The translations under genes and the position numbers were made by a program. Positions 35,197 through 44,534 of a stretch of DNA of 64,000 bases are shown here, in pieces (positions within the stretch are counted from its first letter, which is position 1; each line of letters opens with the position of its first letter). A model generated the notes under the pieces. That model saw only the letters and a program-made list of their open reading frames with translations. It ran no database searches and was not told the DNA's origin. Source of the stretch: JBBRVP01 sp038246785 (GTDB lineage Bacteria > Actinomycetota > Actinomycetes > Jiangellales > Jiangellaceae); contig JBBRVP010000008.1 of the NCBI GenBank assembly GCA_038246785.1, positions 1 to 64,000 of the forward strand, given 5' to 3'.

Positions 35197-36255
35197 ATGA
35201 CGAGCCCACCCCCACCCGGACGAGCGGGCGGCCACATGGCCGCGGAGATCGCCGAACAGCCGCAGGTCTGGCGCCGGCTGCTGCGTGACGGGGCGCCGCA
35301 GGTGTCCGACGCCGCCGGTCGGGTCGGCCAGCGGGCTCCACGCTTCGTGCTGTTCGTGGCCCGCGGCACCAGCGAGCACGCCGCGCTGTACGCCAAATAC
35401 CTCGTCGAAGTCCTGCTCGGGCTCCCCGCTGGCATGGTCTCGCCGTCGACGTTGACGGCGTACGGAGCCCGGCCGGACCTGCGCGACGTCCTCGTGATCG
35501 CGGTCAGTCAGTCCGGAGAGTCCCCCGACCTCGTGCAGTCGGTCGAGGTGGCCCGCGCCCTCGGCGCCCTCACCCTTGCGGTCACCAACAGCGCCGGCTC
35601 GGACCTGGACGCTGCGGCGGAGCTGCATCTCGACGTCCTCGCCGGGACGGAGCGGGCCGTCGCCGCGACCAAGTCCTACACCGCCCAGCTGCTCACGCTG
35701 TACCTGCTGGTCTGCCGGCTGGGCGGACGGGACAGTCGGGCCGCCGATCCGTTGCCGGACCTCGGCGAGCAGGTCCTGGGGGGCAGCGACGCCGTCGTCG
35801 AGCTGGTGCGGCGCTACCGCTTCGCCTCCCGCCTGGTGGCCACCGGCCGTGGCTACTCCTATCCGACCGTGCGAGAGGCGGCGCTCAAGCTCATGGAGAC
35901 CTCCTACGTCTCCGCACAGGCCTTCTCCGGTGCCGAACTGATGCACGGGCCGCTGGCGATGGTCGGCGCGGCGGTGCCCGTGCTGGCCGTCGTCTCCGAG
36001 GGGGTGGGGGGGCGCCTCATGCGGCCGGTGCTGGCGCGCCTGGCCGACACCGCGGCCGAGGTCTGCGTGATCGGTGCGGCCGACGTGGTGGCCGGCGCCG
36101 CAGCCGGGATCGCGCTGCCCGGCGGAGTCCCGGAGGAGTTGTCGCCGCTGCTGGAGATCCTGCCGGTGCAGCAGCTGGCGCTGCGCCTGGCGGTGGCCCG
36201 TGGCGGTGATCCCGACGCACCGCGCGGCCTGCACAAGATCACGGAGACGTGGTAG
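35197..36255 (+). CDS. Double-SIS protein, glucosamine-6-phosphate deaminase/isomerase type
   Basis: A 352-residue protein made of two SIS domains. The first shows FVARGTSEHAALYAKYLVE and AVSQSGESPDLVQSVEVAR. The second has GRGYSYPTVREAALKLMETS and AFSGAELMHGPLAMV. This resembles the isomerase half of GlmS without the glutaminase domain, as in AgaS/GlmD-type sugar-phosphate deaminases. Expected reaction: glucosamine-6-phosphate to fructose-6-phosphate plus ammonia. The C-terminal histidine (LHKITETW) is a variant of the GlmS NLAKSVTVE tail. Confidence 0.85.
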   Translation: MTSPPPPGRAGGHMAAEIAEQPQVWRRLLRDGAPQVSDAAGRVGQRAPRFVLFVARGTSEHAALYAKYLVEVLLGLPAGMVSPSTLTAYGARPDLRDVLVIAVSQSGESPDLVQSVEVARALGALTLAVTNSAGSDLDAAAELHLDVLAGTERAVAATKSYTAQLLTLYLLVCRLGGRDSRAADPLPDLGEQVLGGSDAVVELVRRYRFASRLVATGRGYSYPTVREAALKLMETSYVSAQAFSGAELMHGPLAMVGAAVPVLAVVSEGVGGRLMRPVLARLADTAAEVCVIGAADVVAGAAAGIALPGGVPEELSPLLEILPVQQLALRLAVARGGDPDAPRGLHKITETW

Positions 36256-36320
36256 GCCGGCCACCATCCGGATGCGCTGCCGGCTTGTGGGGAGGTGCAG
36301 CCCATTCCCGCACCGGGGCT

Positions 36321-36359
36321 GGGGACCCCCACCCCGGACCTATCGGGGTGGGGGTCCCC
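36321..36359. terminator. Strong bidirectional terminator
   Basis: A perfect 16-base-pair stem (36321-36336 with 36344-36359; arm GGGGACCCCCACCCCG) closes a seven-base loop GACCTAT. It lies between the convergent SIS and tryptophanase genes. No U-tract follows, but a perfect stem of this length would stop RNA polymerase in either direction. Confidence 0.8.
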
Positions 36360-36418
36360 CGCCGTGGTTGGGAAGCGGCGGCGCTCCCGCCGGAGCCGGG
36401 CTCGGCCCGCGCGTCCGG

Positions 36419-37807
36419 TCAGTCCAGCGGCTCGAAGGTGGCGGTGAAGTGGCGCAGCGTCGGCGGTTCGTCGACGATCCGGTAGCCGGTGAGGCTGTCC
36501 GCGTGGGCGGCGACGTGCCGGCACACCTCGATGACGTAGTCGATGTGGCTCTGCGTGTACGTGCGCCGCGGGATGGCAAGCCGCACCAGGTCACGCGGTG
36601 CTGGGTGCTCCGACCCGTCGTGGTGGCGACCGAACATGACGGTCCCGATCTCGCACGAGCGCACGCCGCCGGCCTCGTAGAGCGCGACCGCGAGCGCCTG
36701 CCCGGGGTACTGCAGCGGAGGGATGTGGGGCAGCATCGCCCGCGCGTCGACGTAGACCGCATGCCCGCCGACGGGGGTGAGGATCGGGATGCCGGACTCG
36801 ACGAGCGAGTCACCGAGGTAGGCCGTAGAGCGGATGCGGTAGCGCAGGTAGTCGTGCGCGACGACCTCGCGCAGTCCCTGGGCGACCGCCTCGAGGTCGC
36901 GCCCGGCAAGGCCGCCGTAGGTCGGGAACCCCTCGGTGAGCACGAGCAGGTCGCGGCAGCGGCGGGCGAGGTCGTCGTCGTCCATCGCCAGCCAGCCGCC
37001 GATGTTGCCCATCGGGTCCTTCTTCGCGCTCATGGTCATGCCGTCGGCGAGCGCAGCGAACTCGCGTGCGATGTCGGCCACGTCGCGCCCCGACTGGCCC
37101 GGCTCGCGCTCGCGCACGAACCATGCGTTCTCGGCGAAGCGGCAGGCGTCGAGGAACAGCGGCTTGCCGTACGTGTTGCAGACCTCGCGGACGCGGCGCA
37201 GGTTCGCCAGCGACACGGGCTGGCCGCCACCGCTGTTGTTGGTGATGGTGACCATGACGAGCGGGACGTCGGCACCGCGCTCGCGGAGCAGGCGCTCCAG
37301 CGCGGCGACGTCCAGGTCGCCCTTGAACGCGAGCTCGGACGCCGGGTCGGCCGGGTCGCTCGGCCCGGCCGGCAGGTCGATGGCCTCGGCGCCGGTGTAC
37401 TCCACGTTGGCGCGTGTGGTGTCGAAGTGCGTGTTGTTCGGGACGACCTTCCCGGGGCCGCCGACGACGCTGAACAGGATGCGCTCGGCCGCGCGGCCCT
37501 GGTGAGTGGGGATCACGTGCTCGTACGGGAACAGCTCGCGCACCGCGTCGCGAAAGACGTAGTACGACGGGGAGCCGGCGTATGACTCGTCACCGTGCTG
37601 GAGGGCGGCCCACTGGTCGCGGCTCATCGCGCCGGTGCCGGAGTCGGTGAGCAAGTCGATGAGGACGTCCAGCGCATCCACCTGGAACAGGTTGAAGCCG
37701 GCGCGGCGCACCGCCTCCCGCCGGTGGTCGAGCGTGGTCATCCGCAGCGGCTCGACCGAGTGGATGCGGAACGGCTCGATGATGGTGCGGTACGTGGGTG
37801 CGTCCAT
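36419..37807 (-). CDS. tnaA: Tryptophanase (tryptophan indole-lyase)
   Basis: A 462-residue beta-eliminating lyase. The PLP lysine is Lys263 in MSAKKDPMGN, with TDSGTGAMS and PTHQGRAAE near the N-terminus. Two residues that separate tryptophanase from tyrosine phenol-lyase favour tryptophanase: Ile387 in SCEIGT (Arg in the phenol-lyase) and His453 in LRHFTA (Phe in the phenol-lyase). It would split tryptophan to indole, pyruvate and ammonia. No tnaC-like leader or TnaB transporter is visible. Starts at 37807 or 37816 both lack a strong ribosome site. Confidence 0.85.
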   Translation of the reverse strand: MDAPTYRTIIEPFRIHSVEPLRMTTLDHRREAVRRAGFNLFQVDALDVLIDLLTDSGTGAMSRDQWAALQHGDESYAGSPSYYVFRDAVRELFPYEHVIPTHQGRAAERILFSVVGGPGKVVPNNTHFDTTRANVEYTGAEAIDLPAGPSDPADPASELAFKGDLDVAALERLLRERGADVPLVMVTITNNSGGGQPVSLANLRRVREVCNTYGKPLFLDACRFAENAWFVREREPGQSGRDVADIAREFAALADGMTMSAKKDPMGNIGGWLAMDDDDLARRCRDLLVLTEGFPTYGGLAGRDLEAVAQGLREVVAHDYLRYRIRSTAYLGDSLVESGIPILTPVGGHAVYVDARAMLPHIPPLQYPGQALAVALYEAGGVRSCEIGTVMFGRHHDGSEHPAPRDLVRLAIPRRTYTQSHIDYVIEVCRHVAAHADSLTGYRIVDEPPTLRHFTATFEPLD

Positions 37808-37953
37808 GGCGGACATCGTGGCGAAGTCTGCGGCCGGCGGGAACGGCACTCCGGCACTGATCGGCGAGCGCGGCTACACCGACGGCCGCTCCCACACCTG
37901 CCGGTGCTGCGCCGCCCACGGTCCGAACGCCGCCCGGCGGCCGCCCGGTCACG

Positions 37954-38169
37954 GTGCGGAAGTCGTCGGTGAGCCCGGCCGCGCGGCCGATCCTGCTGCG
38001 GGCGCGCGAGTCCCGCACCGACTACCTCGCCGACGTGCTCGCGGGCTGGTCGCGCACCGACGTCGAGGCGTTCGCCGAGCTGCTCGACCGCTTCGCCGAC
38101 AACGTCGCCGACGGACCTGCCACCATGACCGTCTCCGAGTCGTCGGAGAAGGAGGGAAGCCGGCCGTGA
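37954..38169 (+). pseudogene. C-terminal fragment of a MarR-family regulator
   Basis: A 71-residue reading frame whose central part (RARESRTDYLADVLAGWS, then VEAFAELLDRFADNV) resembles the C-terminal dimerisation helices of MarR regulators. The winged-helix half is absent, and no MarR-like sequence precedes it in any frame. It has no ribosome site for its GTG. Its stop overlaps the DoxX start (GTGA), as an intact MarR-DoxX operon would, so this looks like a 5'-deleted regulator. Confidence 0.5.
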
Positions 38170-38549
38170 ACGTCCTGCTGTGGATCCTGCAGGTGCTGCT
38201 CGCCCTCGCCTTCGTGGGCGCGGCGGTGACGAAGCTCAAGGACGACCGGCTGACCTACGCCGCGGCGCGGCCGCCCAGCACGTCCTACGCCGAGGACCTC
38301 AGCGACCGGACGTTCAAGACCATCGGCGTGCTGGAGCTGCTCGGCGCGGTCGGCGTGGTGCTGCCATGGGCGACGGGTATCGCCCGCTGGCTCACCCCGC
38401 TGGCCGCCCTGGGTTTCGTCCTGCTCATGGTCGGCGCCGCGGTCGTGCACCTGCGCCGCGGTGAGCGCCAGCTGCTCGTCGTCAACGCGACCCTGCTCGC
38501 CGTGGCGCTGGTCGTGGCCATCGGCCGCGGGGTCGACGCGCTCGGCTGA
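38166..38549 (+). CDS. DoxX-like membrane protein
   Basis: A 127-residue protein with four hydrophobic helices. The DoxX-like first helix and loop are LALAFVGAAVTKLKDDR, followed by FKTIGVLELLGAVGVVLPWATG. The GTG start overlaps the end of the MarR fragment, preserving translational coupling although the regulator is truncated. Function unknown beyond a likely role in membrane redox or small-molecule handling. The ribose isomerase gene follows 18 bases later. Confidence 0.75.
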   Translation: MNVLLWILQVLLALAFVGAAVTKLKDDRLTYAAARPPSTSYAEDLSDRTFKTIGVLELLGAVGVVLPWATGIARWLTPLAALGFVLLMVGAAVVHLRRGERQLLVVNATLLAVALVVAIGRGVDALG

Positions 38550-38567
38550 GGGAAGGAACGTACGGCC

Positions 38568-39209
38568 ATGGACCTCGAGGCTGAGAAGGCGGCCGCAGCG
38601 GGCGCGGCGGCCCGGTTCGTCGAGGACGGCATGCGGGTCGGGCTCGGTACCGGGTCGACGGTCGCCCATCTGCTCCGCGCGCTGGCCGCCCGCCGGCTCG
38701 CGGTGCGCTGCGTGTCCACCTCCCCGCGTACGGAGCAGGCGGCCCGCGCCCTCGGGCTCGAGGTCACCACGCTGGACGAGCTCGGCCACCTCGACATCAC
38801 CATCGACGGTGCCGACGAGGTCTCCGCCGACGGCTGGCTGATCAAGGGGGGCGGCGCGGCCCACACCCGGGAGAAGATCGTGGCGGCAGCCGCCGACCGC
38901 TTCGTGGTCGTAGTGGACTCGACGAAGCCGACGCCGGCGCTGCGCGGACCGGTGCCACTCGAGCTGCTCTCCTTCGGGCTGGCCGCCACCGTGCGGCTGC
39001 TCGGGCCGGTGGCGCTGCGCGCCGTCGCGCCGAGCCCGGATGGCGGGGTGATCGCGGACTGGTCGGGGACGCTGGACGACCCGGGCGAGGTGGCGGCGTG
39101 GCTGTCCGCCGTGCCGGGCGTGGTCGATCACGGGCTATTCCCGCCGGAGCTGGTCTCCGACGTCCTCGTCGCCCGAGGTGCCGACGTGGAGCACCGGCGG
39201 CTGAGCTGA
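38568..39209 (+). CDS. rpiA: Ribose-5-phosphate isomerase A
   Basis: A 213-residue isomerase with the phosphate-binding GLGTGSTVAHLLRAL, the catalytic DGADEV, and LIKGGGAAHTREKIVA, together the RpiA active site, plus GLFPPELV near the end. It interconverts ribose-5-phosphate and ribulose-5-phosphate. GGAAGGAA is ahead of the ATG. It lies close behind the DoxX gene, so the two may share a transcript. The 3' end runs directly into a short tandem repeat. Confidence 0.9.
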   Translation: MDLEAEKAAAAGAAARFVEDGMRVGLGTGSTVAHLLRALAARRLAVRCVSTSPRTEQAARALGLEVTTLDELGHLDITIDGADEVSADGWLIKGGGAAHTREKIVAAAADRFVVVVDSTKPTPALRGPVPLELLSFGLAATVRLLGPVALRAVAPSPDGGVIADWSGTLDDPGEVAAWLSAVPGVVDHGLFPPELVSDVLVARGADVEHRRLS

Positions 39210-39249
39210 ACTGGCGGGGCTGAACGGCGGGGCTGAACTGGCGGGGCTG
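39205..39249. repeat. Three imperfect tandem copies of GCTGAACTGGCGGGG
   Basis: Units begin at about 39205, 39220 and 39233, the middle one lacking one base. They overlap the last codons of rpiA and lie between the convergent rpiA and universal stress protein genes. Each unit repeats the 5' arm of the terminator at 39242-39278. Confidence 0.6.
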
Positions 39250-39278
39250 AGCGGGCGCGGGCCGGCGGGTCAGCCCCG
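39242..39278. terminator. Hairpin CGGGGCTGA / TCAGCCCCG between convergent genes
   Basis: Perfect nine-base arms at 39242-39250 and 39270-39278 enclose a 19-base loop. The right arm covers the stop codon of the universal stress protein gene. Earlier repeat units could also pair with the right arm, giving alternative hairpins. Confidence 0.45.
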
Positions 39279-40100
39279 GGCGGTCGGGACGACGGCCACC
39301 GGGCACTGCGCGTGGTGCAGCACGGCCTGGCTCACCGACCCGAGCAGCAGCCCGAGGATGCCACCGCGGCCGCGGGTGCCGACCACGAGGAGCTGCGCCT
39401 CCAGACTGGCCGCGAGGAGCGCCCTGCGCGGCTCGTCGACCACCCGGTCCGCCCGCACCACGATGGCGGGCCAGCGCGCTCGGCACCCGCGCAGCGCGGC
39501 CCCCACCACCTCGTCCGAGTCCGCGGCCGTCGCCGCGTGCAGCGCCCACACGTCCGCGCCGCGCAGGGCCGCAGTCTCGAACGCGAAGCCGGCCGCGGCA
39601 TCCCCGGTCGGTGAACCGTCGATGCCGACCAGCACCGGCCGCGCTGGGTCGGAACTGCCGCGGGACACCAGCACCGGACACGGGGCGTGGGCCGCGAGGT
39701 GGCCCGCCACGGAGCCGAGCAGCAGACCCGTGAAGCCACCGATTCCGCGGTCGGCGACGACGACCAGCGCCGCTTCTCTGGCGTCGGCGAGCAGGACGGC
39801 CGCCGCACGACCGTCGACCACCTCGCCGTCCACCGGTGTGTCCGGCGCAGCTGCCTCCGCTCGCTCCATCGCCTCGGCCAGGATCTGTCGCGCCAGGTCG
39901 CGGTAGCCGTGCTCGGGTGCCGGCACCGCCAGCGGTGCCGCCGCGGCACTCACCTCCGGCCCGTGGAACGCATGGACGACGCGCAGCGGGCGCTGGCGCA
40001 GCACGGACTCCCGGACCGCGAGGTCGACGGCGGCCAGGCTCGCCGGTGAGCCGTCGACGCCGACGACGACAGGGGCTCGCATGGGGTCGGTGGCGGGCAT
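39270..40100 (-). CDS. Universal stress protein with tandem Usp domains
   Basis: A 276-residue protein of two Usp domains. Each carries the nucleotide-binding Gly motif, DRGIGGFTGLLLGSVAGHL in the first half and TRGRGGILGLLLGSVSQAV in the second, suggesting an ATP-binding type. The start ATG at 40100 follows AAGGAG. Its first 151 bases are overlapped in another frame by the run-on end of the upstream acetyltransferase. Confidence 0.88.
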   Translation of the reverse strand: MPATDPMRAPVVVGVDGSPASLAAVDLAVRESVLRQRPLRVVHAFHGPEVSAAAAPLAVPAPEHGYRDLARQILAEAMERAEAAAPDTPVDGEVVDGRAAAVLLADAREAALVVVADRGIGGFTGLLLGSVAGHLAAHAPCPVLVSRGSSDPARPVLVGIDGSPTGDAAAGFAFETAALRGADVWALHAATAADSDEVVGAALRGCRARWPAIVVRADRVVDEPRRALLAASLEAQLLVVGTRGRGGILGLLLGSVSQAVLHHAQCPVAVVPTARG

Positions 40101-41044
40101 GGCGGGCTCCTTCCGCGTACCGTCACGCTTTCCGGCGCCCGCGGCCCAGGGCAAGAGGCGCCCGGCCCATGCCGGTCAGGTGCCCCGAGCGTCAGCACGT
40201 ACGGCCGGGTCCAGGTGAGCGCCTGCAGCCCCAGCCGCTCCAGCACGGGCCGGCTGTCCGGTGAGGCGTCCACCTGCACGAGCGAGTGACCGGCGCCGGC
40301 GGCCTGCTCCACGCGCCGCCGGACCAGCTCCCGGTAGATCCCGCGCCGCCGCCACGCTGACCGCGTACCGCCGCCCCACAGTGAGCAGAAGTCGGTGCCC
40401 GCGTGCAGGCGCAGCCACGCGGCACTGACGACGACCGGCTCACCGTCGGCGCCGGCAGCTTCGGCGAGCCAGATGCGCAGCCCCGCCGGCCCGCCGACGA
40501 GCTCGGCACGCAGCTCGGCGATCAGGCTGCCGAAGTCCTCGTCCCACACCTCCTCCTTGCACACCCGGATGCGGCGCAGATCGTCGTCGGGGGCGGCCGG
40601 GTCGACCTCGCGGAAGCCCACGCCGTCGACCGTGACTGGCACGACCGCGGCCAGCACGTCCGCGACGCGCCCCACGAGGAGGGTCTCCTCGTCGTCGGGG
40701 ACCCAGCCCGCCCGCTCCAGCCGGGCGCCGAGGTCGGCCGGCGCGTCGTGCCCGTACGCCTTCCACTCCACACGGCGGGGACGACCGTCTGCGCAGCTGC
40801 CCGGACGCTCGCGCCAGGACGCGGTCTGCGCCGCGATCTCCGCGTCGACCGCGTCGGGCGGCAGGCCGGACAGGTCCGACCAGCCGACGAACCCGGCCCA
40901 CTCGGTGTCGTCCGGGCCGATCGAGCGCTGGACGCGGGCGGAGCGCTCGAGGATCCACCCCGGGCCGGCCGGTGTGTCGCGTGCCCGTAGCTGCGCCTCG
41001 AAGGCGGCGAGCAGGTCGTCCGGTGCGGCTCGGGCTCTGGCCAT
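39950..41044 (-). CDS. GNAT-family acetyltransferase with a run-on C-terminus
   Basis: The conserved part, about residues 1-285, has an N-terminal degenerate GNAT half and a C-terminal half with the acetyl-CoA loop SAWRRRGIYRELVRRRVEQA and RPVLERLGLQALTWTRPYVL. The fold should end near there, but no stop occurs and the frame continues about 75 residues through the ribosome site and start of the universal stress protein gene in a meaningless frame. I infer loss of the native stop by a frameshift or point change. ATG at 41044 is preferred over TTG at 41056. Confidence 0.7.
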   Translation of the reverse strand: MARARAAPDDLLAAFEAQLRARDTPAGPGWILERSARVQRSIGPDDTEWAGFVGWSDLSGLPPDAVDAEIAAQTASWRERPGSCADGRPRRVEWKAYGHDAPADLGARLERAGWVPDDEETLLVGRVADVLAAVVPVTVDGVGFREVDPAAPDDDLRRIRVCKEEVWDEDFGSLIAELRAELVGGPAGLRIWLAEAAGADGEPVVVSAAWLRLHAGTDFCSLWGGGTRSAWRRRGIYRELVRRRVEQAAGAGHSLVQVDASPDSRPVLERLGLQALTWTRPYVLTLGAPDRHGPGASCPGPRAPESVTVRGRSPPCPPPTPCEPLSSSASTAHRRAWPPSTSRSGSPCCASARCASSMRSTGRR

Positions 41045-41077
41045 GCCCCGATGCAACCAGTCGCGCCTGAGGATCAG

Positions 41078-41605
41078 TCAATCGCCGGTCGAGGTGTCCA
41101 GGCCGTCGCCGGTCAGCTTCGTCAGCCGCCGCTCCAGCGTGAGCAGCACGGCCGGCCGGGCGGCGTGCTCGCGCTCGTACGCCAGCAGGAGCCGGACGTC
41201 GGCGAGGCCCAGCGACCGGACACGCTGTCGCACGACGGCGATGGTCAGCCCGTCCCAGTTGTCGACCGGCAGGTCCTCGCGCACCACCCCGTCCCCCGGC
41301 AGGTCGCCGGCGGCTGCGGCCTCGGCCAGGGCGGCCTCTGCCGCGGCATGGGCATCAGCCGGAGTCCTCGCCCCGGGGGGCCACATCTGCACGACTGTGT
41401 CCGGCTCCTGGCCCACCCCGAGCCGCTGCCCGACATCGAGGACGACGCGACGCCCGGCGCCGGCCGTGGTGCCGACGACCCGTGCGGCCAGCGGCAGCAC
41501 GGCCGCCGAGGCGGTCACTGCGAGGCCTCTCGCACGGTCGAGGACGGCGTGGACGACGCTGTCCACCGGCGGCGGTAGCCGCCGCAGCGACGGGGGTAGC
41601 GACAC
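41078..41605 (-). CDS. Actinobacterial protein of unknown function with conserved C-terminal helix domain
   Basis: A 175-residue protein. Residues 40-75 are weakly hydrophobic, the middle is alanine-rich, and the C-terminus (WDGLTIAVVRQRVRSLGLAD, then LLAYEREHAARPAVLLTLERR) resembles a short domain found at the ends of actinobacterial lipid-droplet or surface-associated proteins. That resemblance is from memory and is tentative. It has its own ATG at 41605, divergent from the phenylacetate-CoA ligase gene by 110 bases. Confidence 0.55.
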   Translation of the reverse strand: MSLPPSLRRLPPPVDSVVHAVLDRARGLAVTASAAVLPLAARVVGTTAGAGRRVVLDVGQRLGVGQEPDTVVQMWPPGARTPADAHAAAEAALAEAAAAGDLPGDGVVREDLPVDNWDGLTIAVVRQRVRSLGLADVRLLLAYEREHAARPAVLLTLERRLTKLTGDGLDTSTGD

Positions 41606-41715
41606 GAGGGCCTCCGGTTCACGGGACGATGTGGTGCCGACTACCCGAACGGCACTGTGCCGAACCCGCTGGGCGCCATAGCGTCCCTCACTCAGCCCAA
41701 AGCACGGAGGTCAAG

Positions 41716-43038
<1,323 letters not shown>

Positions 43039-43110
43039 TCCCGCGACGTGGCCTATGCCACCCCACACGGCCCTGCCGCGCGCCGCGGGCCATGCCCTAG
43101 GTTGCCTGCC

Positions 43111-44235
43111 GTGAAGGTCGCCGTTGCGCGGGAGAGCAGGCCGCACGAGCGGCGCGTGGCGATGGTGCCAGAGCTGGTGCCCCGCCTCACCGGCGCCGGC
43201 CTGGAGGTCGCGGTCGCCACGGGAGCGGGCGAGGCGGCCCACTTCCCGGACGCGGAGTACCGCGACGCCGGGGCCACCGTCGTCGATGACGCGGTGACCG
43301 GGGCCGATGTCCTCGTCAGCGTCCAGCCACCCTCACCGGCCGACCTCGCGCAGCTGCGGCCGGGGGCGGTCACGCTGTCCTTCCTGCCGACCACCACCGA
43401 GTTGGACGCCGTCCGGGCCCTGCGCGACGCGCGGGCCACGGCGATGGCGATGGAGCTGGTCCCCCGCATCTCCCGCGCCCAGTCGATGGACGCGCTGTCC
43501 TCGCAGGCTCTCGTCAGCGGCTACCGCTGTGCCATCGTCGCCGCCGAGCGGCTGCCCCGCTTCTTCCCCCTGTTCATGACCGCAGCCGGGACCGTGCCGC
43601 CGGCCAAGGTCGTCGTGCTCGGCGCCGGCGTCGCCGGCTTGCAGGCCATCGCGACGGCCCGGCGGCTCGGAGCGGTCGTGGAGGCCTACGACGTCCGCGC
43701 CGCGGCCGCAGAAGAGGTACGCAGCCTGGGCGCGGCCTTCATCGACCTCGAGCTCGACACTCTCGAAGGCGCGGGCGGCTACGCCCGGGAGATGACCGAG
43801 GACCGGGCCGCCCGGCAGAAGGAGCTGCTGGCGCCGTACGTCGCCGCGGCCGACGCGCTCATCACGACCGCAGCCGTTCCCGGGCGGCGGGCGCCGCTGC
43901 TGGTGACCCGCGACATGGTCGCCCCGATGAAGCCGGGATCGGTCGTGGTCGACCTGGCGGCCGAGACCGGTGGCAACGTCGAGGGAAGCCAGCCGGGGGA
44001 GGACGTCCACGTCGGCGATGTCGTCGTGATCGGGGCCCGCAACATGCCGAGTGCGATGCCGGTGCACGCCAGCAGGCTCTACGCGACCAACGTCACCAAC
44101 CTGCTCCTATTGATGACCGCGGACGGCCGGGTGGTGCCCGACTTCGACGACGAGATCGTCATCGGCGTCTGCGTCACCCACGACGGCGAGGTGCGGCACG
44201 AGCCCACCCGCGAGCTGCTCGGATCGGAGGCCTGA
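43111..44235 (+). CDS. pntAA: Proton-translocating NAD(P) transhydrogenase, NAD-binding subunit (alpha-1)
   Basis: A 374-residue domain-I subunit. The N-terminal ESRPHERRVAMVPELVPRL and the Rossmann VVLGAGVAGLQAIATARRLGA, plus EAYDVRAAAAEEV, are typical of the alanine-dehydrogenase-like NAD(H) domain. It transfers hydride between NADH and the NADP subunit. The start is GTG at 43111. It is coupled (TGATG) to the small membrane subunit. Confidence 0.92.
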   Translation: MKVAVARESRPHERRVAMVPELVPRLTGAGLEVAVATGAGEAAHFPDAEYRDAGATVVDDAVTGADVLVSVQPPSPADLAQLRPGAVTLSFLPTTTELDAVRALRDARATAMAMELVPRISRAQSMDALSSQALVSGYRCAIVAAERLPRFFPLFMTAAGTVPPAKVVVLGAGVAGLQAIATARRLGAVVEAYDVRAAAAEEVRSLGAAFIDLELDTLEGAGGYAREMTEDRAARQKELLAPYVAAADALITTAAVPGRRAPLLVTRDMVAPMKPGSVVVDLAAETGGNVEGSQPGEDVHVGDVVVIGARNMPSAMPVHASRLYATNVTNLLLLMTADGRVVPDFDDEIVIGVCVTHDGEVRHEPTRELLGSEA

Positions 44236-44534
44236 TGGACTCGGGGATCGCGCTCCTCACGGTCTTCGTGCTGGCGGTCTTCGTCGGCTTCGAGGTCGTC
44301 TCCAAGGTGACCTCGACACTGCACACGCCGCTGATGAGCGGCGCCAACGCCATCCACGGCATCATCCTCGTCGGCGCGATCATCGTCGCCGGCGCAGCCA
44401 GAGGCACCGGCGCGCTCGTGGTGGCGCTGATCGCGGTGGTGCTGGCTGCGGTCAACCTCGTCGGCGGGTTCGTCGTCACCGACCGAATGCTGGAGATGTT
44501 CCGCCCGCGCGGCCGGGACGGCGGCTCCTCGTGA
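44235..44534 (+). CDS. pntAB: NAD(P) transhydrogenase small membrane subunit (alpha-2)
   Basis: A 99-residue membrane subunit with three helices. The segment STLHTPLMSGANAIHGIILV is the conserved proton-channel signature of this subunit. It is encoded separately from alpha-1, the actinobacterial/alphaproteobacterial arrangement. It overlaps both neighbours by one to four bases. Confidence 0.92.
   Translation: MDSGIALLTVFVLAVFVGFEVVSKVTSTLHTPLMSGANAIHGIILVGAIIVAGAARGTGALVVALIAVVLAAVNLVGGFVVTDRMLEMFRPRGRDGGSS

Noticed and set aside
36419..37807. Reading the lyase as tyrosine phenol-lyase
   Set aside because: Ile387 and His453 occupy the positions of the Arg and Phe that are diagnostic in the phenol-lyase.
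39205..39249. Short tandem repeat considered as a CRISPR-like array
   Set aside because: Units are 14-15 bases with no spacers and there are no cas genes.
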